Below, piece after piece: positions 23,648 to 37,299 of a stretch of 64,000 bases of DNA. The DNA lies in the NCBI GenBank assembly GCA_013397845.1, contig VZTG01009064.1, positions 233,347-297,346 of the forward strand. The letters run 5' to 3'. Both the position numbers and the translations under genes were made by a program. Positions within the stretch are counted from its first letter, which is position 1; every line of letters starts with the position of its first letter. Origin of the DNA: Melanocharis versteri. Its lineage: Eukaryota > Chordata > Aves > Passeriformes > Melanocharitidae. The notes beneath the pieces are model-generated. The model was given only the letters and a program-made list of their open reading frames with translations, searched no databases and had not been told where the DNA came from.

Positions 23648-26500
23648 AAATGAAATTCCTGAGAAGAAAACCTATTTAATCTTGACAGAATTTTTAAGTG
23701 ACACGACTTCCAATCTACTATTAAAAGGCCTTTATCTATTTAAGAAACGTTTATTCTTTTCTTATAACAAGGCAGAAAAACATTGTAAGACACATTAAGA
23801 ATTATTTCTTAAGGCCTGGAAGATCTGATTTAGAGGCACGGTAGACTATGCAATACACAATTAAAATGAATAAATCTAATTGTCCTTAAAAACTGATTAA
23901 GTAGCAGTATTTGACTTAAATTGTTAGTTGTCATTTGTTATGCATTTGTTTCATTAACCAAACTGCTAACTTCAAATACTACCATTTTGTAAGATTTGTG
24001 TCCAAACTATAAGAATTGCAAAAATTTTGTATGAATCGTTACCAAAGTTGTGGGGAAAATGGCATGAAAAAATTACTTTAAAAAATAATCACTTCAACTA
24101 GAATTGAAAACTTGCATGTAGTTTTGTAGTTCATTATCATTTTTATAGCTATATGATAAACTCTTTAAAAAAACATCAAAAGCACAGCAAATTAGTTTAA
24201 CTATCATAAACAGGACGATAAAAATCGCTTAATAAATCATTTTGTTGGTATTTTTCATAAGCTTGAGTATAGTAAAGACCTATTTATTTTTATATTAGGG
24301 CATGTTCATTTTCATTCCAAGACAAGAAACTTTCAAAATACTCATATTCCTATTTTGTAGCAAAATCAGTAGATTTGTCTTTAGTATGAAAACAAAATAT
24401 AATTTATATAGGTATGAGTTGATTTATTATGTAAAAGATAACATTTAAATGCCAGAGCAATGTAATCTTTTCTTCTAGTTGATGACAGTGAGATACAAAA
24501 ATCATTATTTAAAAGCTGATAATAATACTATTTTTACTCAAATTTAGATTTTGTATATAAGCTTTTATAGACATATAAAAGACATAGTGAGATTTTGTCT
24601 TTTATCTGAATACAATTATTGGAAGAACTACACTGTTTTTACTGAAAGCACATTTGAATTCTTGTGGAAATGCTAATTATCTCAACGGGTAAACTACTCA
24701 AAGATGACCCATTTCGATTTTGAAGATATCTAAAGTCTGGATTTCTTAGAGCTAAGATAAACAGTCTGAAATGACAAAACCCCAAAAGCCAAAGTAAGTC
24801 TTATGAATACCTAGGGTCATAGTATAGAGAAGTCAAGGAGTGTTTTGGGACTCCACAAGAAGACACTGGAAGAAACAGCACTACATTTGGAAGTCATAGA
24901 TGATCTTCCAGTCTACTGTTTCATTCTTTGAAGAGTAAATTAGAGAAAGCAGAAATTAGACAATATCAGCAAAGATTCAAGGAAGCCACAAGATTAACTG
25001 TTTTAAAGACCTGAGGACAAGTCTATAGGGAAGTTAACAGTTCCTGGCTCACCCATTAGAAAAGAGATCCAACACATTGTCACTCTGCTTTTAGAAATAT
25101 GAATAAGTTAGATATTTTCTGCTCTAAAACATAAATTTTCATACATGAGATAACATATGTTGAAAAAGAAGAAGAAAGCTTTCTACAGAACTATGTATTA
25201 CTAACTTAGTAGTCAGGTTTTTAAAGTGAAGCACTTAAATGTATTTATTCCCATGAAAACCAACCTGCCTTCTATAAGCTTGTGTCAGTTTGTGATAAAA
25301 TTTTCAGACCTTTTTCAAGTCTTAAAAGACATTCCCAAAGACAACTGATCTTTATTTTTGTAGAAATTATCATGGTTTACAGTTACAGTATGCCATTATG
25401 TGAATGAGGAACTCAAGGTGCAGATTAGTGAATCTTGAAAGTCTCAAATATTTTCTTCACTAACATCAGCTAATTAGATAACCAGAACACTTTTGAGAAT
25501 GACTAAAAATAAATCCATCAATTTTTGGCCAGATTTGTATTTCATCCCTTTAATTTCATAAATACATCAAGGAATACTATGGCTATAGCACTTTCATCTT
25601 TGAAGAAAAAGGGTATATATGTCTATTGCATTGTGATTAGCATGAGGAGCAATCGAGAATACATTTAAGGCAAGAATATGGTTATTTTTTGGTCTTTTGC
25701 TCAACATATATTAGTCTTAGATCTTTCCTGTCTTACCAAATCTAGACAACAACAGATGGCTGAATTAAAGAATAAAAAATGGAGGAATCAGTGTTCCTTA
25801 TCAGTTAAAATGTTGTGCTTTGATAACATTTTTAAAGTTTTACATAATTTCAGTTGTATTATCAAGTATGAGCTCGCTCATAGAAATGTTTTGATAGTGC
25901 TAAACAACTAAAAGCAGACATAATCAACAGAAAACCTGGTCCTGTACAGTCACATGGAAAGAGACAACAGCACAGTAGTCTGGGGTTATCTGCTTGGCTC
26001 TAAATGTAACCTGGCTGCATTCAGCTCTTATTACTATCTGCCAGAAGACAGACTTGACTTTAAAATTTAAGGGTCAAACCCTTGAAAGCCGTAGATATGT
26101 AGACCTCCTACTGATTTCTGTTAATACTTTTGAGCACCAAGGAAGGCATTGGCTCCAAAACAGCTGAAACTCTTCACAAGTAGTATGTAACTCTCAGAGC
26201 ACGTCACTAGCATTTTACAGATGACTAATTGCATGGCAAAACATGTACTAGGAAACTAAAAGTGTTCAAAAATGTTGAGATAATTCTGTGATTTATCTTT
26301 CTTATGTCCTGATTTTGAGGAACAATTGTGCAATATAAATATTTGATTAATAAAGTTTCACTCTTTAAAATTATTTTTATTAAATACATGAAACACCCCT
26401 AAAGAAAACTGCAAGTCTGACCAGTAGTAAGAAGGCAAACTGCCTTTCCTGCCAAAATTGCTTAATTTCAGGGTTTGTTTTCTACATTTAAAGTTTTATT
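23648..26500. other. Intronic stretch, no gene seen
   Basis: Very AT-rich, especially 23900-24600, with no recognisable repeat or exon. Part of 24110-24540 is repeat-free and could be conserved, but nothing diagnostic is visible. Confidence 0.5.
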
Positions 26501-27130
26501 TTTAATCTTGTCTGTGAGCCAGTTTAGTGCACAGAAATATTGTCCTCATCTGTAGCTGGGCAAATATGATGCAGTGAAGTTACCATTGTCCAGGCAGTTT
26601 TATAATCAGTAATAATGGGGAGTGGCAGGAAAAGTTACACTCCAGAGGTGATAGGTAGCAAATCTGTAACAAACATTTGGTATATTTTTTAAGTTCTTAG
26701 AACTGCCTAAAACAGCTTTGAATATCAATACCAATTTTAGCTACATCAGCATTTATGCATCTCATTTAGGCACATTTTGAAAATCTATGCTTTATTTCTC
26801 ATCTGTTCCATCTCCCCTTAGTGCTTCAAGGCCTGACACAGAACTTTTGACCTCAAAGAAGCTGGCTGAATGAAATTTAGGTGATCAGCCACTGGAAGTA
26901 GTTAGTATGTGCTCGCCATAAAATGGACACTGCAAAAGGGCCGAAGATGTCACTTGCTGACTTAATGCAAAGACAGGAATGCCCTGTGACAACCTGTAAC
27001 CACAGGCAGTGGACTCTTCCCACATGGTATTTCTGGATTTTGGGATAGTTTCTATGCTGCTCTCATCATACGTGCAGCCTTCAGACTAGCAAGACTTGAG
27101 CCAAGGGCGTGTCAGTACTGAAAAATAAGG
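26500..27130. other. Higher-complexity intronic block, unidentified
   Basis: Two GC-richer stretches (26510-26660 and 26860-27110) stand out from the AT-rich surroundings. They have no long frame and no CR1 match. An ancient decayed repeat or a conserved noncoding element are both possible. Confidence 0.3.
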
Positions 27131-28827
27131 TCTAGGAAGACTGACTAAACCTTTTGTGTAATTTAATTCCTTTGCTTGGAAAACACTTGCTTGCCAAGGT
27201 AACCTTCATAAATATTTCTAATGCACTGAACTAGCATTTTAAAGGCAAAAAATGACAAAGTACATCGATCCAAACCTTATACTTTACTATTTTAGGTTTT
27301 CCCCTTCTGCTCCCACTCAAGAACAAAGCAAAAATTGCAATTCTAAGACAGAGTATACATTTATCTTGGCAGTTAGTAAAACAACCATTAGAAGTCACAC
27401 CATGTCCTTTTCACTTGCAGCAGTCTTGTAAAACAATAAAGCTCTCAGTGCAATTACCTTAAATTTATTTTTCTTCTCACAGTTAACCAGAAAATGTTCT
27501 CATGCAATAATTAGTGCTGAACTCATGATATATTAGGAGTTACTGAGACAGCAAACAATGCTGATAAAAATAAATACAAAGATCTGTTTCAAAATCTTCA
27601 TAAAGAAGTGCATGAATGATCTTCAAAAAATTAGGTTGTGTTACAGAAGTGAGCAGTGGAGAAATCATGCCAATTAAATATTATTGCACTTCACTGACAG
27701 AACACTTTACTGCTATTTTTGAACCAAAATGGCCAAAAATGGATATTGGGTCAGAAATGCAGTACCAGTTTATCAGTGGAAGAAAAATAAATGGAAGAAA
27801 ATATATTTCACTTCATATTCCGTTCCAAAGTCATTTAGCGCAATAATACAGGAGCACTGGTTAGTCCTTGGATGCTACTCTTTTCTCTGCTGGGGCAGAG
27901 AAGACCTTGTTGAATTATTTCTTTTCCTAAAAGAACTGTCATGTAAACAGCATGTCATTTCCATCTTCCTCAACACTGCAGCCCAAATCACTCTGCTTTT
28001 CAGCAAGATTAGTAATATTCTTGATACAAGAGTATAAGATACAAGGTACGAGAGTGCAGGAATATATAAAATATATATTACAGCAACACCTGCCAGTACT
28101 CCCTTGATGGTTGAAGTCTTACTACAAACACAATGAAAGAATATAAGAAAAAGATTCTCCGTGACTGATCATATTACTTGAATATATGAATGATCTAAAC
28201 GGCAAGAAAGGAAATAAAACCAGTTAGAAATCTGAGTGTTACTGGAGTAAGTTACAGTACGAGACGTGAATACAGCTGTGATTGTACATAAGCTCAAAAT
28301 ATTACTGACATATGCCTCTTCTCTTAATGAAATTGAGATCTATAAATCATCTATTGGAAAGGGAAAAATAGATAAGAAATGAAGCTAATTCTGTTGGGTG
28401 GCAGAATTATGATGTCAGAAGTAAATTAAGTCAAAAAGTTCACTGCTTCATCTAATTAGCTGAAACACTAGATCTTCCTGAAAGTTCTTAAAACATTTAA
28501 GTATGTTGGCTCTCATGATTATGTAATAACTGTGAAACACAAGCTTCTGAGGATGACAGCCATACAAGCTAGAGTTGAAAATAAGTCTGAATGAACAATG
28601 AAATGCAACTATTAAAGAGAACTCCTGCATAGATTCAAACCGAATTGATTTTTTTTTTTTTTTTATTATGTAAACCTTGCTTCAGGAACCGTACTCAGGA
28701 ATCACAGCACTCGTGATCCTGAATAAAGTTATTTAGGAATACTAGCAATATCAACAAGAAAACCTGGAAAAATCATATTTATTTCCTGTATTTACACTGA
28801 TGTCTCTTCAGAATAATTCTGCAACGA
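27131..28827. other. Intronic stretch, no gene seen
   Basis: AT-rich intron. Overlapping open frames of 76 and 102 codons at 27616-28037 show no recognisable domain and no splice context matching DACH1, and are considered chance. A T-run lies near 28648-28664. Confidence 0.5.
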
Positions 28828-28937
28828 CCCCCCCCCCAAAAAAAAAAAAAAAAAAAACTCCTTCACTGTTTGAGNTTCTCAACACGCCCCCCCCCAAAAA
28901 AAAAAAAAAAAAAAAAAGAAGGGAAAAAGGGAAAAAG
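28828..28937. repeat. Two C-run/A-run modules around an ambiguous base
   Basis: Ten C then twenty A (28828-28857) are followed by a short spacer with the window's only N (28875). Then come nine C and twenty-two A (28887-28917) and a GGGAAAAAGGGAAAAAG purine tail. The second module looks like a copy of the first. A tandem duplication, or a base-calling or assembly error at a difficult homopolymer, are both possible. Confidence 0.85.
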
Positions 28938-30650
28938 TAGTGATATAAAGTGCATGTTTCCCACAAAATGCTCTTTCTGTCAAGTTATAACAGATGCCTT
29001 TCCCATTTCACTCAAACTTACAGCATAAACCGCACCCAAAATTTAAATATTCAAGCTAAATGATTCCTTTTAACAGTGTTATTCACCCACATGAAACCCC
29101 AAACTATAACAGATGCAAAGCCTATTTTTTTCCTCAACTGTTTTCATCTTTTCTTAGGCTTTTACTTATAAAAATATCCCCTCAAAACATCATCTACTAT
29201 ATATATTATAAAAATGTCAAGCATGGAGTTAATAGGCCAGAAAGGCAGGCTTGATCCACAATGACACAAATCTAAAATAATTTTAAGCTTTTATTTTTTT
29301 TAAAAAAAAGTTTTTACTTCAAGTTGCTGAGATGATTCCTAATGTAAAGCAAGCCTAACTCTTGTGGTTATGTCTGTTAGAGTCTGCATATGGCCTGAAA
29401 CAATGATTTAAATGTATGAACTTTAGTTGGAATGAACAGTCCTGCTTCAAGGCTTGTTTTCCAACCATCTGTATTCATCTCTGCATATAACTTGCACATG
29501 TAATTACAAATTTGTGAACATAAATCAGATAATTGCACGTACAAATAACCAATTAGACTCAAAGGAGAAATAGGCCATATAGCAGCATACTCCTCTTTTG
29601 AATGCATATATAACCATACATAAGTAACTATCTTTATTTTAAAAGTTTTTGTTTAACTGTTTTAGAAAAATATCATCTGATTTGTTTTCCATCACGACAT
29701 ACTGAGAAGCAGCTGCCATTTTGAGAACCACTTTAAAAATAAGAGCAGAAACACTACAGGAAAAAGCATCTATATAAGGTGCAAGCCCACTATTGCTCCA
29801 GGGGTCACGGAACTAGTGTTCATTACTGCCTGTATTAAATATATGATACATAAACACCTTGATGATGATTTAACCTAAAAAAAAGAAAAAAGAAGAAAAA
29901 TACTGTACTATTCAAGGTATTTCATGAAAATATTCTCGTTCTCCTAGCAGTTCATTAATTAATATGCTATTTTTTTTCATAACAGCTGATAATGGAGTTC
30001 TATCATATCAGTGTATCCACTGTAATATCTGAATGCACTCGTCAGTTAATTGGCCACAATTCTTTGTATGAAATGCTGAAACAAGTGAACTGTCACCTCT
30101 TTAATGAAGCTGCCTATATCTTAAACCCTTTGCCCTTTAAAAAACTCTTTATACTCAAAACGAAAAATTTTATTCTAGCTTCTGCCAGAGACTGTGGTTA
30201 ATGTTCACTGCCCTTTATTCACCTTATTTTTAATTCTGAAAACCCACACTCATTAACCGTACACTTCCAAAGAATTGCTGGAACCGCCTAAATAAAAGCT
30301 TGAAAGTGACTCTTATTGTACATTTGAGAGTAACAGTAGTGGTATGAAATACTGAAAAGACTCTCTCCTAGTCTGTACAGCTGTAACTGCTCAGCTGGTG
30401 TAACACAGATTAATGGTAACCATGAAGTATCCACTAAAATCAAGAATTTAAACCTTTAAATAAGGTGGTCTGTATTTGCATGTATTTATAAATACAAAGT
30501 AAGTATTAACCTTCTGATGAGTACAGAGCATTAAAAATTACAAGTTTCTTTGAGCAGATGATATCTGGGATCAGAGTGAGTGGGTCTGCTCTTTGAGTAC
30601 AGTTCTATTTGATATCAATAAGCAAGTCCTAAACTAGAAGTCAAAGAATA
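28938..30650. other. Intronic stretch, no gene seen
   Basis: AT-rich intron with an A-rich patch at 29876-29900 and T/A runs at 29290-29312. Short open frames (for example at 29992-30201 and 29377-29607) show no recognisable protein. Confidence 0.5.
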
Positions 30651-30664
30651 CGCACACTATTAGA

Positions 30665-30745
30665 TTCATCTCTGTCACTCCGACTTCAAGTTGTTTGGGA
30701 CAGTAACCAGCTCTCAGTACAGCAATGGGTTTGTGCAAAAGCAAA
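30665..30745. repeat. Possible ancient SINE/LINE-derived fragment
   Basis: The phrase 'caagttgtttgggacagtaa' followed by 'ccagctctcagtac' resembles an old amniote interspersed repeat that carries a 'taagctctttggggcaggga' motif, known to me from turtles and other reptiles. The match is partial and from memory. Confidence 0.3.
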
Positions 30746-30765
30746 ATGCTCATCACTGAAAACCC

Positions 30766-30793
30766 ATGCAGACCAAGAGATGCAGACCAAGAG
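30766..30793. repeat. Perfect tandem duplication, 2 x 14 bases
   Basis: The 14-mer 'atgcagaccaagag' occurs twice with no gap. A recent small slippage or duplication is the simplest reading. Confidence 0.9.
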
Positions 30794-33700
30794 ATAAAAG
30801 ACAGGGATTACCCTTGCCCTTTAATTACTAAATCCCTGTGTGTACTCTAGATGTACCTTACTTCCAAAACAGAGCAAAATATGAACTCATAGGGAAAAAC
30901 TAAATTACAGTATACTCCAGGGGGAAAAAAAACCCTGATCTGTGTACCCAGTCCCCAAAATCTGTTTGTGAAATCAAGATCCCAGGTGTGTTAGAGTGTT
31001 CCACCATTGCAAGTCTAGATGTAGACTTGCTTGGCCATTATACTCTACTATGGAATATTGTAAAATAAATTTGTATTTTATTTTCCTTGTGCAAGGCAAG
31101 GAACAAAAACAATCAACCTCCTGTTTTCCTTGCAGAGCAGCATCTATGAACATATGAACAGTAGCACAGTTTTCCCTCCAAAGCAGTAGTACTACAGTAA
31201 TTTGGACCATAAAGAATACCAATCCAAGACTCCTAAGCCCTAAAAAAAAAACAGAACCATAAAACAGCAGACATTACTATAGGTTCAGATGGAAATATTA
31301 CAGTGATGCAACCAAAGACACCTTGATCTGTTATCCTTTCAACAATTCAAAAGTCATTCAGTGCATTTCTATCAAGCTACAGAGGATCAAATCTGGCGAT
31401 ATCTTAAAATATATTACCATAACCCTTAGGCAGTGCTTGAAGGTAAATTATTTGCAGGCCTGAAATGCAGCCAGTGCTCCAAGCTGTCCCTTAACTACCT
31501 TACATAAAGTCCACCCTATCAGAAATAACAGTCTCCTACTAATGTGTTATCCTAAGGAAACACTGAAAGGTTAATCAGTCATTTCTAAAAAGTAGTGAAA
31601 GGAGTATGTTTTTAGATAACGAAGCTGACAAATGTATCTACTTCTGATAAGACTTTTTTATTATTATGATTACTTATATTTCCATGTAATTCTGGTAATT
31701 CCATTGTGAGTCTCCATACAACAGAATTACATAGGAAGATATCAAAGGATCTATTTTATAGAAAAGCCTAAATCAACTATTGAGAAGTTTATTTTAATAT
31801 AGATATACTCTATATTTACTCTGCGACTGGAAAAGTTACACATGCTCTACTAGTCCCTTTACTTCCTATCTTCAAAGTACACGATGAAGACACTAGACTT
31901 TGAAATTAAGTCAAATTCCTGTTGCATTGTGTCTGAAAAGATGTTTTCCTCAAAAACAACTCCCTTTAGCCAGAATAAAGAACCCCCAAAATAAAACAAC
32001 CAAATTCATCAAATTATTCTAATGCTTGCGAATGCATTCTCAATGATGAATTCTCAATAAGAAACCTCTAATCCAATTTATCCTTCCTTTTAGGAACTCA
32101 CATCTTCCACAGCATCGGACATACACTGCAGAATTTCATAAGGGAATTTTAGACAGGAATACAGCTTCCAAGATGGGCAAAACGGCACCAAGACTTGCAG
32201 CACACTCTCCTAGGGCATCCTATAGCCGGCCAGTATGCACATCCATATGATATCTGGTTGAGACACTCTGTGCCTGGCACATTTCCATACATAACAAGCA
32301 CACAGAGCTCTCTTTTGGCTCTGGCCATATAGCTCATAGCACAACAAGAACAAATCCTGACTGAACATTAAGATGATAATGAAATACAGATTAATCACAA
32401 TAATTACAAACAGATTTTCTATCTATGCCCAGAGTCAAGTTAGACAAGAGTTAAAGTAGGTGCCAACTCACAATTATATTTTGATTTGTGATATTTCTAC
32501 TTTTCTCAAAGATTTACCTCAGTTTCTGTTCTGCTATCTTACAAACAAAACCCTACTTTTTTATCACTTTGTCTTTCTCAGACACAGAAAAGCTCTGAAA
32601 ATGTTGTCACATGCAAGTTAAGGGCTCAGGAAGAAAAATCATCCAAATCATCAAATATACTAATACAAAGGGATTATTTCCTGATTTTGTTCTGGCTGAT
32701 AACCTCTGACTGTTAGACATGGTGATCAAATTGTCATGGAACGAACTAAGAGGTACATTTTCATCAGTGCTAGAGTTTGCCCCAAGATATTATATTTGTT
32801 TGAGACTTTGTTTTAGCTTTTGTAGTTTCAAGCTTCACTCCAGTACTAAAGATGATACTAAAGAAAGACCTACTTGACCAAACTATATGCTTTCCTACGC
32901 TGTTTGCAGGTACTTCTGGCAGAACTGGTTTTGTGTAGTAATGGATGAGATTCTTAAGGAAAAGAAAAAACAAAACAAAACAAAACAACAGCAGAAGACT
33001 GTCCCTTTTACAGAACAAGAATCAATTTAGACATTATCCTGTACAAAACTGTGCTTGGTTACATGCTTGGCTGAAAGTCAGTGATGTTTCCATGACTTTA
33101 TAGCTCCCCAATACAAAAGCACTCCCAAGCTTTTGTTTTAACTGGACAGTGTCTTCATGCAGTTTTTCCAAAAATTTATCAATATTTGAACAAGAGAGTA
33201 CAGCAATAAAATAGCAAATTAGAAGACTTTTGTATCAATCAATTATCCTCCTCTAAATTTTCTTGACATGGATAACAGATATATTCTGTTTTAATTGAAC
33301 TGTATAAAGTGGCAAAGCATAATATGTTTGTAATGATGCTTTCTCATTTTATTTCTCAGTATATCTTCATTATACTATCTTTTAAAAGAGATAAAAATTT
33401 TAAAGTTTTTAAGCAATATGTGGAACAGTAAAGCAGTCATTTGTTCCCATTTATCTGTTTATTCAACAACTTAAGAGAAAAAAAAAAAAACGACAAGGCA
33501 TGCTTTGGACACCTGTGAGTAGGAGATGTAGTCCTTGCAAGCGTGCTCTCTCTCACACAGTAATTCTTCACAATGATACATTCTTCACAACAAGATACGT
33601 TTGCTTCTATGGATGTATATGTGTATCACACATACATGTATATATAGGCCATATAGTGCAGCACTCTCCGTGCACGGGACTCTGTAGGCTGATTGTACCA

Positions 33701-33966
33701 AGGCAATGGGTGTTCTCATCCCAAAGCACCTTAAATAAAGGAGGAACCAATCTAGATTTCGTTCTCTTTAGTAAGTACTGACTGCCACCTCCTCTCCCAC
33801 TGGGCTGCGAGACTATGCACTACTCAGCTGGGCTAGAGAAACACACATTATGCAAACTCCAGCTTCCGTGACTCTCTCACTAAGAACTAAATGGTGAAAG
33901 ATTACTATTCTCCATTTCCCTACCATGACAGAACTACATTCTCCAAGACTGATCATTATAGTATCT
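30794..33966. other. Intronic stretch, no gene seen
   Basis: Mostly AT-rich. A CAAAA pentamer array lies at 32968-32988 and an A run at 33478-33490. The GC-richer block 32090-32350 has two overlapping minus-strand frames without a recognisable product. No CR1 signature was found. Confidence 0.5.
32968..32988. repeat. (CAAAA)n microsatellite
   Basis: About four copies of the pentamer CAAAA in a row after an A-rich lead-in. Confidence 0.8.
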
Positions 33967-34010
33967 TCATACTAGGAATTACTAGGAATTTACTTCATTA
34001 CTAGGAATTA
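33967..34010. repeat. Tandem repeat of 'actaggaatt' units
   Basis: Three copies of 'actaggaatt', the second extended by 'tacttcatt', lie directly before the CR1 fragment starting near 34023. They may be debris of its insertion or simple slippage. Confidence 0.8.
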
Positions 34011-34022
34011 GACCTGTCAGTC

Positions 34023-34218
34023 TGAAGAGGTTTAGACTGGATATTTGAATGAATTTCTTCACCAAAAGGGTGATCAAGCATGCTGCCCTGAGAAGCTGAG
34101 TCACCATTCCCAGATGTATATAAAAGGCATGTAGCTGGGATGCTTAGGGACATGGTTTAGTGGTGGACTTGGCAGGGTTAGGTTGATGGCTCCAATCTAA
34201 ATGATTCTATGATTCTGT
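34023..34218 (+). mobile_element. CR1 LINE 3' end fragment (plus orientation)
   Basis: Ordered signature: 'agactggatatttgaatgaa', 'tttcttcacc', 'gggtgatcaagca', 'gagtcaccattccc', 'agggacatggtttagtggtg', 'gacttggcagggttagg' and the end 'aatgattctatgattctgt'. This belongs to the 'acatggtttagtggtggac' CR1 group, shared with the copy at 37300-37503. Confidence 0.95.
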
Positions 34219-35600
34219 GTGCAAACACATACTCACAGATGTGTGTGCCTATCTGTTTGTGCAGCATGCATACACACAGACTGCAATCCCTGCAGGTGAT
34301 TAGCAGGGCACCATAACATTAACACAATCATTTAAGAAAGAAAACGAGCACCATAGTCAAATGAAAAACCAGATGTCATTTGCTAATGGATACCACACCT
34401 AGAAGTGTAGTCAACGATAAACAAAGGGCAATAGAGTTTACCTCGTACTTCTTGCACCCTGTAACTTTTTCTAACTTTCACATATGCCAAACAAACGTTT
34501 TCCCTTTTTCTTCCTTTCCCCAACAGATTGTTAAGACTCAAATATCAATTCAGTCAATCACAATTTTATAGTGAGATGAATCTTTCAAATGACCACAGAC
34601 GTCTCTTGTAAACCTCTTTGGGTAGACAGACCCTAAGAGCATGTGCCTTCCACTGTCTTGGAAGATTAATGACACATACTAAGTCAACAATATTATCTGT
34701 ATGTTCCCCAAAGGTCTTAAATTAAAATACACATTCATCCTGGCCCAGATTAGCATATGTGAAATTTGTTTTTCTTAATGAGATCACAGTTAATAATAAT
34801 AGAGGCAGGCAACTCTGGAAAATAACAAATATAAACTCACCCCTGAAAGCTAGTTTCCAGAACTAGCATTCTCTTGAATGCCATTATCTCTGACTTGTAT
34901 AACAGTCACATCTAAAAATGGCTTCACTTACCCAAAAACTGTCTTATGAGAATTATACATAAAAGCCTTTATAAATAAACGCATATTTTTAACATTTTTA
35001 TATATGTAACAAACACATTTATCTTAAGATTTAAACCCTTTCATAATGGTACCTCACAAGTGGTTTAAAACTGTGCCATAAATATTACACACATATGATG
35101 ATATTTAAATTCACGTTTTTTCATGAAAATGTTTCTTCATTTTATAATCACAATAAAAAGAACATCTTCAATGGACGGGTTCTATTTTAGAGAAAAAGCA
35201 AACATATGTATTTCAACAGGCTTACTGTGAGTTAATTAAAGTGAAAATTATGTAAACAAAAGTCAGTATTATAAAGCCGCTATGAAGTTTTAATTTTTCT
35301 ATTGACCTAGTAACAAATTTAAATGCTAACAGTTTGGGAGATCAAATTAAATGAATACAAACATTTTGTTTAATGACATCAGCAGTCAATGCAGAACATC
35401 TGTGTTTTACTTTAAAACTGATCAGAAAATATTCTTTTGTTTACATTACAGATAATCAGGAGGTTTATATTTCTGTGTTCAATTTAAGAGGAAAAAAAGA
35501 TCGTACTACCTTCAGGGCCCAAAGAAGCAATAAGTTACAAATGCAGAATTTTTCCTTTTTTTTTTCTGTTTTGTAACCATGGTAAAACAATAGAAATGAA
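34219..35600. other. Intronic stretch, no gene seen
   Basis: AT-rich intron. No repeat family or exon was recognised. An open frame at 35373-35576 ends in a T-run and has no recognisable product. Confidence 0.5.
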
Positions 35601-36260
35601 CTTTCCCTGAACCTTTCTCCTTTAATGGCCTGGGTCCATGTTGACCCAGCAAGCTGGAACCTGATACTATCAACCTGACTGCTGCTAAAGCAATCAGATT
35701 CAGAAGAAACTATACACAGTGCATTATAATACTAATTTCAGCATCCCACAAAGCCAGTGCAGAGGCAAGCTATTAAAGTATTATATTCTATTGTTTAAAA
35801 GTGAGATTAATTCAATAGCTTAAATGCACCCAAAAACACTGAACTAAATGGCAGACTGTACAACTATATTGTTATTCTTTTATAATACTGTACCAAAGTG
35901 AATTTGCAGATAAGGTTCTCCCTTCCCCTCTCCCTTCAAAAAAAAAAAAAGCACTACTGGATGAATTATTAGTAAACAGATTATTTGAGCCATTACAGGT
36001 TCATATGATCCTGCATTTGAATGAGGCATGTAATTAAATTATCAGGACTTTGTTCTAAATGCTTGAAAGAAGGAGAGCATGATAACCACATTTTAAAAAG
36101 GTAGAATGAAAGAAGAAACTTTTTTTTTCCTTACAGAGGACTACAGGCAACTAATGTATGAAGGCATAATTGATTAATTCCACTAATTAAGATATTTGTT
36201 ATTCCTGAAATTGCAGCTTGATAAATAATGTATTAGATGTGGCACCATTCCCCATCAGTT
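35600..36260. promoter_or_regulatory. Candidate conserved noncoding cluster
   Basis: The stretch is largely repeat-free and high in complexity, broken by A/T runs at 35938-35951 and 36120-36128. It includes the inverted repeat CTGGGTC-n6-GACCCAG at 35630-35649, several ATTA/TAAT motifs (TGATTAATTCC and CTAATTAAG at about 36171-36191), and TAATTAAATTA near 36031. The pattern fits a developmental enhancer in a DACH1 intron; this is inference. Confidence 0.35.
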
Positions 36261-37299
36261 CTGAAAAGACTGTGATGATGTTTCAAATATATACTGCTAT
36301 TTTTTTGGAGGCTGAATAGCTCACTTCTAGGCTTCTGTGTCCAAGCAAAAAGCAAGCAAAATTTATTCTGAAGTTATGAATATGTCAATCTTTAAATAGT
36401 AAACACTGCATTACAACATATTCTGGTCATTTTACAAAAATATTCACTTACAGACTTCTGTTTTTTTCAAAAGTTTTAAGGGGAAATAATTTTCAACTAG
36501 CCCAACTTTTCCAGAAGTGTATATTCCGTGGAAGTCAGTCATTTATGATGTTTCCCTGAAAAGTGGACACATTCCAAGATCTATTCATCCCCTTCTTTTT
36601 TAAGTATAAATCACTTTGGGGATGTGTTTGTGGCTACAGTGGTTATTATACAGACACCCTAGTCACCTAACAATTAAGTGGCTTTAACCTTTAACACAGC
36701 TACTGCAGAAAGAGAAAGAGTCACTAACTTGTAGCCAATCATCTAACTATAGGCTACCAATGTAGAATGTGAAACACACAGACAGAAAGACTTTTTCAGT
36801 TGAAGCAGAGCCATACAACTTCACTCTCTTATGAAGAAAAATAATCATCATCCTGTACGCAGGTCAGGATAATAATGTTGAGACTGAAGAAGAGACTGAG
36901 AGATCTACTAAACTACAAAGAGGGGGAAAAAAGTAACATTAGCAAGACTATTCATCTAAGTGAAGGGTTTCTGGCTGTAATCTACAGATTTGGCATAGTT
37001 TACAATAAAACACTATTTAAGCACAGATTAGAACTCAACTTTTTGCCTTCTAGATGAATTCCCTTATCATGACACAGATTTGCACTCTTTTTTTATTCTT
37101 GTCTAAGAAATCTTTCATTCCCTTCCATGTACCTGAATAGCTTCAACAGAGATGAAGAGTGTCTATTTGTGGCATTAGTCTTCTTGCTAACCAACTTGTT
37201 GCATTTTCTCAGACACAGAATTTTACCACTACTCAGTAGGACCCCCACATCTCATTTTGACCACTAATCCATGGCAATGGGAGAGAAAAGGGTCTCCAC
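36261..37299. other. Intronic stretch, no gene seen
   Basis: No exon or repeat family was recognised before the CR1 copy that starts at about 37300. Confidence 0.5.

Noticed and set aside
27616..28037. Overlapping plus-strand frames of 76 and 102 codons
   Set aside because: No recognisable domain, AT-driven composition, and opposite strand to the gene; treated as chance.
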